A DNA stretch of 64,000 nucleotides from Micromonospora sp. NBRC 110009 (GCF_030518795.1 NZ_CP130427.1:3410001-3474000); one strand, 5' to 3'. Counted from the stretch's first letter, positions 16,018 to 24,813 are shown. A program made the numbers and translations. The notes: generated by a model not told the origin, from the sequence alone.

Positions 16018-17583
16018 GTGAGACTCCGCTCCGCCCGCGTGGCGACGTTCGCCGCCGCGCTTGCCACCGCACTGGTGGCGGCCACCCTGCTGGCCGCGCC
16101 ACCCGCCTCCGCCGCCACCGCCGCCTTCGTCCGCACCTCCAGCTGGAGCACCGGGTACGAGGCGAAGTTCACCGTCACCAACAACAGCTCGGCCAGCATC
16201 TCCTCGTGGAACGTCCAGTTCGACCTGCCGGCCGGCAGCACCGTCGGCTCGTACTGGGACGCCCTGCTGAGCACCTCCGGCCAGCACGTCACCGCGGTCA
16301 ACCAGTCCTGGAACGGCACCCTCGCCGCGGGCGCCAGCACCACCTTCGGCTTCATCGTCAGCGGCACCGGCGACCCGATCAACTGCACGGTCAACGGCGG
16401 TTCCTGCACTGGCGGGGGCGGCGGCAACCCGTCCGCGCCGGCCACCCCCGGCGGCCTGCGGGTCACCGGGGCCACCAACTCCACCATCTCGCTGGCCTGG
16501 AACGCCGTGTCCGGCACGGTCAGCGGCTACCGGGTGTACGAGGGCACCAGCGTGAAGGCCACCGTCACCGGCACCTCGGCCACCGTCTCCGGCCTGGCGG
16601 CCTGCACCGGGCACAGCTACACGGTGACCGCGTACAACGCCAGCGGGGAGTCGGCGAAGTCGGCGGCAGTGTCGGGCAGCACCACCGGCTGCACCGGCGG
16701 GGGCGGTGGCGCGATGGCCGCCGCGCCCTACCTCTACCCGGGCTGGGGCGACCCGCCCGCGCCGTCCACGGTGATGGGGGCGACCGGGATCAAGTGGTTC
16801 ACCATCGCGTTCGTGCTCTCCGGCGGCGGCTGCACGCCGGCCTGGGACGGCAGCGGCCCGCTCACCGGCGGCGCGCACGCCAACGCCATCGCCGCGATCC
16901 GGGCGGCCGGCGGCGACGTGATCCCCTCCTTCGGCGGCTGGAGCGGCAACAAGCTCGGCCCCAACTGCTCCTCGGCGAGCGCCCTGGCCGGCGCGTACCA
17001 GCAGGTCATCAACGCGTACGGGCTGAAGGCGATCGACATCGACATCGAGAACACCGACGAGTTCGAGAACGAGGTCGTGCAGGACCGGATCCTCGGCGCC
17101 CTGAAGCTCGTCAAGCAGAACAACCCGGGCCTCAGGACCATCGTCACCATCGGCACGTCCACCAGCGGCCCGTCCTGGTGGGGCACCCGCCTGATCAACC
17201 AGGCCGCCGCGCTCGGGGCCAACGTCGACGTCTTCACCATCATGCCGTTCGACTTCGGCGGCGGCGCGAACATGTACCAGAGCACGGTGAACGCCGCCGA
17301 GGGCCTGAAGAACGCGCTCAAGACCGCCTTCGGCTGGTCCGATGCCACTGCGTACTCCCACCTGGGAATTTCCGGCATGAACGGCCTCTCCGACCAGCAG
17401 GAGCTGACCTCGCCGGCCACCTGGACCCAGATCCGGGACTGGGCCAAGGCCCGCGGGCTCGCCCGGTTCACCTTCTGGTCGGTCAACCGGGACCGCCCCT
17501 GCCCGGGCGGCGGCGTGGTCTCCAACTGCTCCGGCATCGCCCAGAACACCTGGGAGTTCACCTCGATCACCGCCCAGTTCTGA
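16018..17583 (+). CDS. Secreted GH18 chitinase with CBM2 and fibronectin III domain
   Basis: 521 residues. The start is GTG 16018, with GGAGG five bases upstream, giving a clean signal peptide that ends near ASA-ATA (about residue 32). Domains: CBM2 (about 34-130), a Gly-rich linker, fibronectin type III (about 145-225), a second linker, and a GH18 barrel (about 238-521). The catalytic motif is AIDIDIEN, with Asp340, Asp342 and the proton donor Glu344. Domain order is that of Streptomyces-type family 18 chitinases. It hydrolyses chitin outside the cell. It has its own promoter, so it is separable from the upstream glucanase. Confidence 0.93.
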   Translation: MRLRSARVATFAAALATALVAATLLAAPPASAATAAFVRTSSWSTGYEAKFTVTNNSSASISSWNVQFDLPAGSTVGSYWDALLSTSGQHVTAVNQSWNGTLAAGASTTFGFIVSGTGDPINCTVNGGSCTGGGGGNPSAPATPGGLRVTGATNSTISLAWNAVSGTVSGYRVYEGTSVKATVTGTSATVSGLAACTGHSYTVTAYNASGESAKSAAVSGSTTGCTGGGGGAMAAAPYLYPGWGDPPAPSTVMGATGIKWFTIAFVLSGGGCTPAWDGSGPLTGGAHANAIAAIRAAGGDVIPSFGGWSGNKLGPNCSSASALAGAYQQVINAYGLKAIDIDIENTDEFENEVVQDRILGALKLVKQNNPGLRTIVTIGTSTSGPSWWGTRLINQAAALGANVDVFTIMPFDFGGGANMYQSTVNAAEGLKNALKTAFGWSDATAYSHLGISGMNGLSDQQELTSPATWTQIRDWAKARGLARFTFWSVNRDRPCPGGGVVSNCSGIAQNTWEFTSITAQF

Positions 17584-17595
17584 GCGGCGTCGCGG

Positions 17596-18258
17596 TCAGC
17601 GCCCGGCGGTCACCGACTGCCGGGCGCGCCGCCGGCGCAGCTTCCGGACCACCCAGCTCGCCGTCATCACCGCGAAGGCCGCCAGGATCGCGTAGTTGAA
17701 CCAGTCGCTGTAGCGGCCGACCTGCTGCCAGCGCGAGCCGAGGGCGAAGCCGAGGCCGACGATCAACGCGTTCCACCCCCCGCTGCCGAGCGTGGTGAGC
17801 AGCACGAACTCGCCCAGCGGCATCCGGTTGGCGCCGGCCGGCACCGACACCAGGCTGCGGACCACCGGCACCAGCCGGCCGATCAGCACCGCCCACCGGC
17901 CGTGCCGCTCGAACCAGTGGTCGGCCTTCTCCAGGTCGTCCCGGTCCACCAGCGGGATGTGGTCCAGCCAGCGCTTCAGCCGGTCCTCGCCGAGCGCGGC
18001 GCCGAGCCAGTAGAGCACCAGCGCGCCGAGCACCGAGCCGGCCGTCGCGGCGAGCACGATCAGCACCACGGAGAACCGGCCCTCGGCGGCGAGGTAGCCG
18101 GCCATGGCCAGCACGACCTCGCTCGGGATCGGCGGGATGACGCTCTCCAGGGCGACCAGCAGCGCCACCCCGACCGCGCCGAGCGAGTCGATGACGGTCG
18201 CCACCCAGCCGGTCAGCCCGGTGAACTGGTTCGGGTCGACGTTCTGGGCGAGAGCCAT
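17596..18258 (-). CDS. DedA family membrane protein
   Basis: A 220-residue SNARE-associated/DedA protein. ALLVALESVIPPIPSEVVLAMAGYLA (core LESVIPPIPSEVVL) and GRLVPVVRSLVSVPAGANRM (core GRLVPVVRSLVSVPAG) are family signatures, including the conserved Arg residues. Four to five membrane helices are visible, and the basic C-terminus ends RKLRRRRARQ. DedA proteins are linked to undecaprenyl-phosphate or phospholipid translocation and to membrane energetics. The start is ATG 18258 behind GGAAGGA. It is convergent with the chitinase gene, only 12 bp apart. Confidence 0.9.
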   Translation of the reverse strand: MALAQNVDPNQFTGLTGWVATVIDSLGAVGVALLVALESVIPPIPSEVVLAMAGYLAAEGRFSVVLIVLAATAGSVLGALVLYWLGAALGEDRLKRWLDHIPLVDRDDLEKADHWFERHGRWAVLIGRLVPVVRSLVSVPAGANRMPLGEFVLLTTLGSGGWNALIVGLGFALGSRWQQVGRYSDWFNYAILAAFAVMTASWVVRKLRRRRARQSVTAGR

Positions 18259-18341
18259 CGGCGTCCTTCCACGTGCTGCCGGGGGATCCGGAAGTGGTAC
18301 CCCGGCGGCGGCCGGTCACACCTGCCGGTGATCGGCCCCAC

Positions 18342-18941
18342 TCAGCCCGCCGGGTGCAGCGCCTCGTCCGCCGGCCCCCGCCGCCAACCGGTGAAGCGGA
18401 CCAGCAGGCCGCCCCGGCTGGGCGAGCAGCAGTACGGCCCGGCGGACGCCGCGGCCGCCGGGTCCAGCGGGGCGACCCGGACCAGCCGCCACGGCTCGGC
18501 GTCCGCCCGGGCCCGGACGGTCAGCGCGTCACCGGCCCGGCTGACCCGGACGGTCACCTCCCGCCCCGACCACTCCGGCACCGGAGCGACCGACCAGTCG
18601 GAGACCTCGTCGGTGACCACCGCGCCGACCTGCGGCCGGCCGTCGCTGACCTCCACGCCCGCCTTGGTCCAGCGCCGCTCGTCCACCCGGACCAGCACGC
18701 CCGCCTGGTCGAACTGCGCTGCGTAGTCGAGGCGGAAGCTCACCTCCACCGCGCTGCCGGTCGGGAAGGGCGCCAGCAGCGCCGACCCGTCGTCGTGCAC
18801 GAAGCCGTAGCTGGTCCGCCGCCAGAAGTCGCTGCCCCCGCGCGGCTCGACCAGCAGGCCGTCACCGGACTCGTCGGCCCGCTCCGGCGGGTTCAACCAA
18901 CTGCCGGCGGACCAGTCGACCGGCTGCGCGTCGAGGCTCAT
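18342..18941 (-). CDS. DUF1349 domain protein
   Basis: A 199-residue soluble protein matching the DUF1349 (concanavalin-like) fold: GGSDFWRRTSYGFVHDDGSALL near the start, then FDQAGVLVRVDERRWTKAGVE and GPYCCSPSRGGLLVRFTGWR near the end. Yeast relatives were once named regulators of enolase; the bacterial role is unknown. There is no signal peptide. The complement of 18948-18953 reads TACGGT, 6 nt before ATG 18941, pointing to a leaderless start. Confidence 0.8.
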   Translation of the reverse strand: MSLDAQPVDWSAGSWLNPPERADESGDGLLVEPRGGSDFWRRTSYGFVHDDGSALLAPFPTGSAVEVSFRLDYAAQFDQAGVLVRVDERRWTKAGVEVSDGRPQVGAVVTDEVSDWSVAPVPEWSGREVTVRVSRAGDALTVRARADAEPWRLVRVAPLDPAAAASAGPYCCSPSRGGLLVRFTGWRRGPADEALHPAG

Positions 18942-19024
18942 GCCGGCACCGTACCGACCGTCCGGCGGGCAAGGGTGCGCGAGGCGGGTTTGCCGGATCG
19001 ACGGACCGGAGAAGTAACGCGGGC

Positions 19025-20677
19025 ATGGGCGACAGGTGGTATCAGGAGGCGGTCGTCTACTGCCTCGACGTCGACACGTTCGCGGATTCCAATGGCGACG
19101 GGGTGGGTGACTTCCGTGGCCTGATCGGCCGGCTGGACTATCTCGCCCGGCTGGGCGTGACCTGCCTCTGGCTACACCCGATCCACCCGTCGCCCAACAA
19201 GGACGACGGCTACGACGCCACCGACTTCTACAACGTCAGCCCGCGGCTGGGCACCCTCGGCGACTTCGCCGAGCTGCTGCACCAGGCGAGGAACAAGGGC
19301 ATTCACGTGATCATCGACCTGGTGGTCAACCACACCTCGGACGAGCACCCCTGGTTCCAGTCCGCCCGGTCCTCACCCGACTCGCCCTACCGCGACTGGT
19401 ACGTGTGGAGCGAGGAAGCGCCGCCGGACCGGCACCAGGGCATGGTCTTCCCCGGCGAGCAGAACGAGACGTGGAGCTACGACCGCACCGCGAAGGCCTG
19501 GTACTACCACCGCTTCTACAAGTTCCAGCCGGACCTCAACGTCGCCAACCCGGAGGTCCGGGCCGAGATCAAGAAGGTCATGTCGTTCTGGCTCCAGCTC
19601 GGCGTCTCCGGCTTCCGGATGGACGCGGTGCCGTTCATCATCGAGCTGACCGAGGCGGGCAACCCGGACTCGCCGAAGGACCTGGAGTTCCTCACCGAGC
19701 TGCGCCAGCACGTGCAGTGGCGGCGGGGCGACGCCGTCCTGCTGGCCGAGGCGAACGTGGAGCCGGACCAGTTGCCGGTCTACTTCGGCGACAGCGGTGG
19801 CTCCGCCAACCGGATCCACATGCTCTTCGACTTCATGCTGAACGGGCGGCTGATGCTCGCCCTGGCTCGGCAGGACCCGGAACCGGTGATCGAGGCGCTG
19901 CGGGACACCCCGGCGCTGCCCGAGGGCGGGCAGTGGGCGACCTTCCTGCGCAACCACGACGAGATCGACCTGTCCCGGCTCACCGCCGAGCAGCGCAACC
20001 AGGTGTACGAGCAGTTCGGCCCGGACGAGGACATGCGCCTCTACGGCCGGGGCATCCGCCGCCGGCTGGCCTCGATGCTCGGCAACGACCGCCGTCGCAT
20101 GGAACTCGCGTACGCGCTCCAGTTCTCGCTGCGCGGCACCCCCGTGCTGCGCTACGGCGAGGAGATCGGGATGGGGGAGGACCTGTCGTTGCCCGGCCGG
20201 GAGGCGATCCGCACGCCGATGCAGTGGTCGTACAAGGAGAACGCGGGCTTCTCGACGGCGGATCCGGAGAAGCTGGTCCGCCCGGTGATCGACAAGGGTG
20301 AGTACGGCTACCAGCAGGTCAACGTGACCGCCCAGCGCAAGGACCCGAGGTCGCTGCTGGCCTGGTTCGAGCGGATGATCCGTACCCTCCGGGAGGCCCC
20401 GGAGATCGGCTCGGGCAGCACCAGCCACATCGACGTGCCGATGCCGCCCGGGGTGCTCGCGCACCGGGCCGACGGGCCGACGGGGACGATGGTCTTCCTG
20501 CACAACCTCGGCACCGAGGACGTCGAGGTGGACCTGAGTGTCCTCGCCCCCGAGGCGGACCTGCCGATCGACGTGCTCACCGACCGCAACTACGAGGAGG
20601 TCGGCAAGCTGGACCGGCTCAAGCTCACCGGGTACGGCTACCGGTGGATCCGGATCTGCCGGGGCCAGCATCCCTGA
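19025..20677 (+). CDS. GH13 alpha-amylase family enzyme, trehalose synthase-like
   Basis: 550 residues with no signal peptide, so cytoplasmic. The (beta/alpha)8 motifs are all present: VIIDLVVNHTSDEHPWF, GFRMDAVPF (nucleophile Asp200), LLAEANVEP (acid/base Glu242) and LRNHDEIDL (Asp312). The N-terminus (WYQEAVVYCLDVDTFADSNGDGVGDF, core VVYCLDVDTFADSNGDG) resembles the TreS/GH13_16 group, which interconverts maltose and trehalose. True TreS is usually similar in length. Maltase or sucrose isomerase-like activity cannot be excluded. A beta-sandwich C-domain closes the protein. The start is ATG 19025, with GGAG 11 nt upstream. Confidence 0.85.
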   Translation: MGDRWYQEAVVYCLDVDTFADSNGDGVGDFRGLIGRLDYLARLGVTCLWLHPIHPSPNKDDGYDATDFYNVSPRLGTLGDFAELLHQARNKGIHVIIDLVVNHTSDEHPWFQSARSSPDSPYRDWYVWSEEAPPDRHQGMVFPGEQNETWSYDRTAKAWYYHRFYKFQPDLNVANPEVRAEIKKVMSFWLQLGVSGFRMDAVPFIIELTEAGNPDSPKDLEFLTELRQHVQWRRGDAVLLAEANVEPDQLPVYFGDSGGSANRIHMLFDFMLNGRLMLALARQDPEPVIEALRDTPALPEGGQWATFLRNHDEIDLSRLTAEQRNQVYEQFGPDEDMRLYGRGIRRRLASMLGNDRRRMELAYALQFSLRGTPVLRYGEEIGMGEDLSLPGREAIRTPMQWSYKENAGFSTADPEKLVRPVIDKGEYGYQQVNVTAQRKDPRSLLAWFERMIRTLREAPEIGSGSTSHIDVPMPPGVLAHRADGPTGTMVFLHNLGTEDVEVDLSVLAPEADLPIDVLTDRNYEEVGKLDRLKLTGYGYRWIRICRGQHP

Positions 20678-20732
20678 CGACGGGCCCGGCGTTAAGCTCC
20701 TTCGATCGAGCCCAAGTTACCGGGAGGTAATC

Positions 20733-21491
20733 ATGTCGGAGGAGCCCCGCGTCGCCATCGTGACCGGAGCCGCACGCGGCATCGGCGCGGCCACCGCCCG
20801 CCGGCTGGCGGCCGACGGCATGGCCGTCGCCGTGGTCGACATCGAGGAGTCGGCGACCAAGGAGGCCGTGGACGCCATCGCCGCCGCCGGCGGCCGGGCC
20901 CTCGGGGTCGGTGCGGACGTGTCCGACCGGGCCCAGGTGGAGGCCGCCGTCGAGCGGGTCGCCGCCGAGCTGGGTGCGCCGACCGTGCTGGTCAACAACG
21001 CCGGGGTGCTCCGCGACAACCTGCTGTTCAAGATGACCGACGCGGACTGGGACACGGTCATGGGTGTGCACCTGCGCGGCGCGTTCCTGTTCAGCCAGGC
21101 GGTCCAGAAGCACATGGTCGAGCGGAAGTGGGGCCGGATCGTCAACCTCTCCAGCACCTCCGCGCTGGGCAACCGGGGCCAGGCCAACTACTCCGCCGCC
21201 AAGGCCGGCCTGCAGGGCTTCACCAAGACCCTTGCCATCGAGCTGGGGCCGTTCGGGGTGACCGTCAACGCGGTCGCGCCGGGCTTCATCGTCACCGACA
21301 TGACCGCCGCCACCGCCGCCCGGATGAAGGTCGACTTCGCGGCACTCCAGCAGCACGCCGCCGCGGAGATCCCGGTCCGCCGCACCGGCCGGCCGGAGGA
21401 CGTGGCGCACACCATCTCGTTCCTGGCCAGCGAGGGCGCGTCCTTCGTCTCCGGTCAGGTCATCTACGTCGCCGGCGGCCCCAAGGACTGA
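20733..21491 (+). CDS. fabG: 3-oxoacyl-ACP reductase FabG-like short-chain dehydrogenase
   Basis: A 252-residue classical SDR. The cofactor motif TGAARGIG is at about 11-18, NNAG near 90, and the catalytic YSAAKAG has Tyr153 and Lys157. FabG-type NADPH-dependent reduction of beta-ketoacyl thioesters is likely, but many SDR paralogues exist and this one is not inside a fatty acid operon. Start ATG 20733 is set by GGGAGGTAATC just upstream. A hairpin terminator follows the stop codon. Confidence 0.82.
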   Translation: MSEEPRVAIVTGAARGIGAATARRLAADGMAVAVVDIEESATKEAVDAIAAAGGRALGVGADVSDRAQVEAAVERVAAELGAPTVLVNNAGVLRDNLLFKMTDADWDTVMGVHLRGAFLFSQAVQKHMVERKWGRIVNLSSTSALGNRGQANYSAAKAGLQGFTKTLAIELGPFGVTVNAVAPGFIVTDMTAATAARMKVDFAALQQHAAAEIPVRRTGRPEDVAHTISFLASEGASFVSGQVIYVAGGPKD

Positions 21492-21512
21492 CCCGCCGCC
21501 CCTCCCGCGAAC

Positions 21513-21540
21513 GGCCCCTCTTTCCGCCGAAAGAGGGGCC
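21513..21540. terminator. Bidirectional terminator after fabG
   Basis: A 12-bp perfect stem (21513-21524 with 21529-21540) with a CGCC tetraloop, placed between the fabG stop and the stop of the convergent membrane gene at 21557. Confidence 0.85.
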
Positions 21541-21556
21541 TCAGCATCGGTGCGGG

Positions 21557-21973
21557 TCAGGCGGGGTCGTGGCGGGTGCGCCAGAGCCAGAAGAGGCCGA
21601 GCATGGGGAGCACCAGCGGGATGTAGCCGTAGCCGCTGCCGAAGTCCGACCAGACCGTCTCGTCCGGGAAGAGTTCCTTGTCGGCGACGCTGAGGACGCC
21701 GACCGCGACCACCCCGACCAGCTCCACCGAGCAGCAGGCCAGCGCGACCCGGCGACCGGTGTGCCCGGCCCGGGCCAGCCCGACCGCCGCCACGATGTAG
21801 ATCAGCGCGGCCACCGCGGAGAGCAGGTACGCCACCGGCGCCTCGTCGAACTTGGTGGCGATCTGCAACCCGGCCCGCGAGGTCGCGGCGATGGCGAAGA
21901 GGATGTAGACCGCGATCAGCAGCCGGCCCGGCCCCTTGTTGGTGGCGCGCTCGGGCGCCCTCGTCTCAGCCAC
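21557..21973 (-). CDS. Small integral membrane protein
   Basis: 138 residues with four predicted membrane helices (LLIAVYILFAIAAT, AYLLSAVAALIYIVAAVGLA, VALACCSVELVGVVAVGVLSV, PLVLPMLGLFWLW). It is conserved-looking but no functional family is recognised. The start is GTG 21973 behind GGGAGG. It overlaps the end of the upstream gene by 8 nt, so the two membrane proteins are translationally coupled and may form one complex. Confidence 0.75.
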   Translation of the reverse strand: MAETRAPERATNKGPGRLLIAVYILFAIAATSRAGLQIATKFDEAPVAYLLSAVAALIYIVAAVGLARAGHTGRRVALACCSVELVGVVAVGVLSVADKELFPDETVWSDFGSGYGYIPLVLPMLGLFWLWRTRHDPA

Positions 21974-22379
21974 CGACGACCTCCCAGGTCTGCTGCAAGC
22001 GGACCACCACGACCGGGGTGACCAGGCAGATCGCGCAGACGATCGCCGAGCCCCACCGGGTCGGCTCCATCCGGGCCAGCACCCAGGCCAGCGGCGGCAG
22101 GCAGACCAGAGTCACCAGGTAGCCGAAGAAGGCCCCCGGCTCGCCCGGCCGCTCCCCGCCGCCGAGCGCGACCAGCGCCACCACGGCGAGCGCGAGCAGC
22201 GCCAGCTCCAGCACGGCCAGGCCGGCGAACTGGAGCCGGTCCGGCGCCCGGTGGCGCACCGCCGCCACCAGGGCCCAGATCGCGAGTACGAGCGACAGCA
22301 CGATCGCGGCCGTCGCGAGGATCCCGTCCACCGGCGAGCCCGCCGCGGCGGCGCTGGTGATCGACGCAGTCCCAGTCAC
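21966..22379 (-). CDS. Small integral membrane protein, first gene of a two-gene operon
   Basis: About 137 residues with four hydrophobic segments and a MEPTRW loop. The function is not recognised. The minus strand reads TAGGCT-N6-GTG at 22391-22377, so the leaderless start GTG 22379 is preferred over GTG 22385, which abuts the box. It overlaps the downstream gene by 8 nt. Confidence 0.72.
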   Translation of the reverse strand: MTGTASITSAAAAGSPVDGILATAAIVLSLVLAIWALVAAVRHRAPDRLQFAGLAVLELALLALAVVALVALGGGERPGEPGAFFGYLVTLVCLPPLAWVLARMEPTRWGSAIVCAICLVTPVVVVRLQQTWEVVGG

Positions 22380-22522
22380 CGGCACAGCCTACTAAGCGTC
22401 GTAGTAGCCACTCTCGCCCGGCTCTCCCACGGGGTCGCGGCGCGCCGGCCGGGCCGTGCGACTAGCGTGGATCACGGCCACCGGTGTACGCCGTGGCGGA
22501 GGACGACAACAGGGGGTCCGTG

Positions 22523-23419
22523 GTGCGGTTCGGCTTGTTCGGCACCGGTCACTGGGCGGCGGAGACGCACGCCGCGGCCATCGACGCCCACCCCCGGGCC
22601 ACCCTGGCCGGGGTGTGGGGACGGGACCCCGCGAAGGCGGCGGCACTGGCCGAGCGGCACGGGGTGCCGGCCTTCGACGACGTGGACGCGCTGCTCGGCG
22701 CCTGCGACGCGATCGCCGTGGCGCTGCCGCCCGACGTGCAGGCCGAGATCGCCGTGCGGGCCGCCGCCGCCGGGCGGCACCTGCTGCTCGACAAGCCGCT
22801 GGCGCTGAGCCTCGCCGAGGCCGACCGGGTGGTCGACGCCGCGCAGGCGGCCGGGGTGGCCTCGGTGGTCTTCTTCACCCAACGGTTCCACCCGAACATC
22901 ACCGGCTTCCTCGCCTCGACCGCGGCGGCCGGGGGCTGGCAGCACGCTCGGGCCACCATGTTCGCCTCGATCTACCAGCCGGGAAATCCGTACGGGACCT
23001 CGGAGTGGCGGCGGCAGCACGGCGCGCTGTGGGACATCGGCCCGCACGCGCTGTCGCTGATCCTGCCGGTGCTCGGCCGGGTCACCCGGGTCGCCGCGAT
23101 GAACGGCCCGAGCGGTCTGGTCCACCTGCTGCTCACCCACGACGGCGGCGCCACCAGCACGCTCTCGCTCACCCTCGACGCGCCGGCCGAGGCGGTCACC
23201 CGGGACTTCGTCTTCTTCGGCGAGAACGGCACCGAGACCGTCCCGCCGGGCGACGGCAGCGTGCTCCAGGCCTTCGGCACGGCGATCGACCAGCTGCTGG
23301 AGGAGGTCGAGGCGGGCACCCGCGACCACCGCTGCGACGTGCGGTTCGGCCGCGAGGTGGTGGCCGTGCTCGACGCCGCCGAGACCGCCCGCGCCGAGGG
23401 GCGCACGGTCGACCTCTGA
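22523..23419 (+). CDS. Gfo/Idh/MocA family oxidoreductase
   Basis: About 298 residues. The N-terminal Rossmann motif is FGLFGTGHWA; LLDKPLALSLAEAD contains the family EKP-like motif with catalytic Lys (here DKP). HGALWDIGPHALSLILPVLG carries the conserved Asp and His of the C-terminal domain. Such enzymes oxidise or reduce sugars, inositols or related polyols with NAD(P). The substrate is unknown. AGGGGG at 22511-22516 favours GTG 22523, with GTG 22520 and GTG 22484 as alternatives. Confidence 0.85.
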   Translation: MRFGLFGTGHWAAETHAAAIDAHPRATLAGVWGRDPAKAAALAERHGVPAFDDVDALLGACDAIAVALPPDVQAEIAVRAAAAGRHLLLDKPLALSLAEADRVVDAAQAAGVASVVFFTQRFHPNITGFLASTAAAGGWQHARATMFASIYQPGNPYGTSEWRRQHGALWDIGPHALSLILPVLGRVTRVAAMNGPSGLVHLLLTHDGGATSTLSLTLDAPAEAVTRDFVFFGENGTETVPPGDGSVLQAFGTAIDQLLEEVEAGTRDHRCDVRFGREVVAVLDAAETARAEGRTVDL

Positions 23420-23451
23420 CAATTCCGTCGCGAGCCGGGCCGCCCCCCGGC

Positions 23452-23457
23452 TAGCCT
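23452..23457 (+). promoter_or_regulatory. -10 box TAGCCT in front of the erm leader
   Basis: TAGCCT ends 7 nt before the leader ATG at 23465, the geometry of a leaderless transcript. An inverted repeat AGCCGGG/CCCGGCT (about 23433-23452) sits directly upstream, where a regulator could act. Confidence 0.5.
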
Positions 23458-23464
23458 GGCCGGC

Positions 23465-23584
23465 ATGTTCACGCACGCCCTGCTCGACGTGGCCGTCACG
23501 CCGGCCGCGCGAGGGCTCCTCCTGGTCGCCCGTCCGCGTGTCCGGCGTCCGGCCCTGGCCGGCCGGGCCGCCCACCGCGCCTGA
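23465..23584 (+). CDS. Putative 39-residue leader peptide of the erm gene
   Basis: A short frame, ATG 23465 to TGA 23584, lies 180 nt upstream of the rRNA methyltransferase. It encodes a peptide with a hydrophobic run followed by RPRVRR (residues 23-28), which contains two Arg-x-Arg motifs. Arg/Lys-x-Arg/Lys is a known macrolide-dependent ribosome arrest signal in erm leaders (family knowledge). Arg-rich peptides are common in high-GC DNA, so the motif alone is not proof. Together with the downstream RBS hairpin it suggests drug-induced control. Confidence 0.45.
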   Translation: MFTHALLDVAVTPAARGLLLVARPRVRRPALAGRAAHRA

Positions 23585-23722
23585 CCTGACCATCCGCATC
23601 GCCGGCCGCTGACCGGGCCGGCCGGTGCCGGCTGCCCGGTGGCGAACGTTCGCATCGCGTCCCCCGCCGACTCTCCAGGGTCGTCCGAGTCCCATTCGCT
23701 CGGGCAGGCCCGCTCCGCGCTG

Positions 23723-23757
23723 CCTGTCCGTACCGTCGCCGCCCGGCGACAGACAGG
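23723..23757 (+). promoter_or_regulatory. RBS-sequestering hairpin before erm
   Basis: CCTGTC (23723-23728) can pair with GACAGG (23752-23757), enclosing an inner stem GTCGCC/GGCGAC (23735-23740 with 23745-23750). The outer right arm contains the start of the AGGA ribosome site (23755-23758) of the erm gene. Folding would hide that site, as in translational attenuators. Confidence 0.45.
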
Positions 23758-23766
23758 ACGATCCCC

Positions 23767-24597
23767 GTGGCGCCCCGCCGACACCGCACCACCGCACGCG
23801 ACCGGTCCCGTCGCGTACTGTCCCAGAACTTCCTCGCCGACCCGGCCGCCGTCGCGCGGATGGTCCGGGCGGCCCGGCCCGGCCCGGACGACCTGCTGCT
23901 GGAGGTGGGTGCCGGGCGCGGCCAGCTCACCCGGCCGCTCGCCGCGCGGTGCGGCCGGCTGATCGCGTACGAGGTCGACCCGGCCGTCCTGGCCGAGCTG
24001 GGCGAGGTCTGCGCGGCCCTGCCGCACGTCCGGGTCCGGCCGGCCGACTTCCTCGCCGCCGACCCGCCCGACGAGCCGTTCGCGGTGGTCGGCAACATCC
24101 CGTGGTCGCTCACCGCCGCCGTGGTCCGCTGGTGCCTCGCCGCGCCCGGGCTGCGGTCCGCCACGCTGCTCACCCAGCTCGACTACGCCCGCAAGCGCAG
24201 CGGCGACCACGGCCGCTGGAGTCGCCTCACCGTGCTCACCTGGCCCGAGCACCACTGGCGGCTGGCCGAGCGGGTGCCCCGGGCCGCGTTCCGGCCGGTG
24301 CCCGTCGTCGACGGCGGCATCCTCCGCGTGGACCGCCGGCCGACGCCGCTGTTGCCCCCGGGGGTGCTGCCCGCCTACCGGCGGATGGTGGAGCTCGGCT
24401 TCGGCGGGGTCGGCGGCTCCCTCGCGGCCTCGCTGCGCACCGCCCACCCGGCCCGCCGGGTCGACGGGGCGCTGCGGGCCGCCCGGCTCGCCCCGGACAC
24501 CCCGGTCGGTCTGGTCTGGCCCGAACAGTGGCTGGTGCTGTTCCGCCTGCTGCACGCCGCGGACCCGGCCCAACGGTCGGCGTCGAGCCGCAGGTGA
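23767..24597 (+). CDS. erm: Erm-family 23S rRNA (adenine-N6) methyltransferase
   Basis: 276 residues. LSQNFLADPAAVARMV near the start is the Erm/KsgA signature. The AdoMet loop is EVGAGRGQLT (from about residue 46), and the catalytic motif GNIPWSLTAAVVRW has N-I-P-W at 110-113. Erm enzymes methylate A2058 of 23S rRNA and confer macrolide-lincosamide-streptogramin B resistance; KsgA would have a different insert and N-terminus. The start is GTG 23767 with AGGA 8 nt upstream. No macrolide biosynthesis genes are in the window, so it looks like intrinsic resistance. A leader region suggests inducible expression. Confidence 0.85.
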   Translation: MAPRRHRTTARDRSRRVLSQNFLADPAAVARMVRAARPGPDDLLLEVGAGRGQLTRPLAARCGRLIAYEVDPAVLAELGEVCAALPHVRVRPADFLAADPPDEPFAVVGNIPWSLTAAVVRWCLAAPGLRSATLLTQLDYARKRSGDHGRWSRLTVLTWPEHHWRLAERVPRAAFRPVPVVDGGILRVDRRPTPLLPPGVLPAYRRMVELGFGGVGGSLAASLRTAHPARRVDGALRAARLAPDTPVGLVWPEQWLVLFRLLHAADPAQRSASSRR

Positions 24598-24621
24598 CCA
24601 GGGCCGGGCCTTCGACCCGCC

Positions 24622-24813
24622 TCAGGTGAGCGTGTTCAGCGCATCGGCCAGCTCGGCGGGGTTGTCGAACTCCTCCGCCGGGAGCGCCTTGAGCAGCTGC
24701 AACATCTCGGTGCTGCCGCCGTTCTCCTGGTACCAGCGGATCAGGTCCTCCCGGGAGACCGGGTAGTCGAGCCCGGCCAGGAACTCCTGCAACTGCACCC
24801 CGGTCACGGTCAT
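24622..24813 (-). CDS. DUF2795 domain protein
   Basis: A 63-residue protein beginning MTVTGVQLQEFLAGLDYP, then LIRWYQENG and LKALPAEEFDNPAELADAL, the pattern of the small DUF2795 fold common in actinobacteria. The function is unknown. The minus strand reads TAGCCG, then 6 nt, then ATG 24813, suggesting a leaderless mRNA. It is convergent with erm, 24 bp apart, and divergent from the esterase-like gene. Confidence 0.8.
   Translation of the reverse strand: MTVTGVQLQEFLAGLDYPVSREDLIRWYQENGGSTEMLQLLKALPAEEFDNPAELADALNTLT

Noticed and set aside
20685..20700. GGCGTTAAG before fabG as a fifth copy of the dispersed repeat
   Set aside because: Only the first nine bases match; the GGGGCCC half and the second core are missing.
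23639..23962. Second possible leader frame (GTG) before and into erm
   Set aside because: It overlaps erm in another frame, lacks a ribosome site, and its bias is weaker than the 23465 leader; it is probably a shadow.
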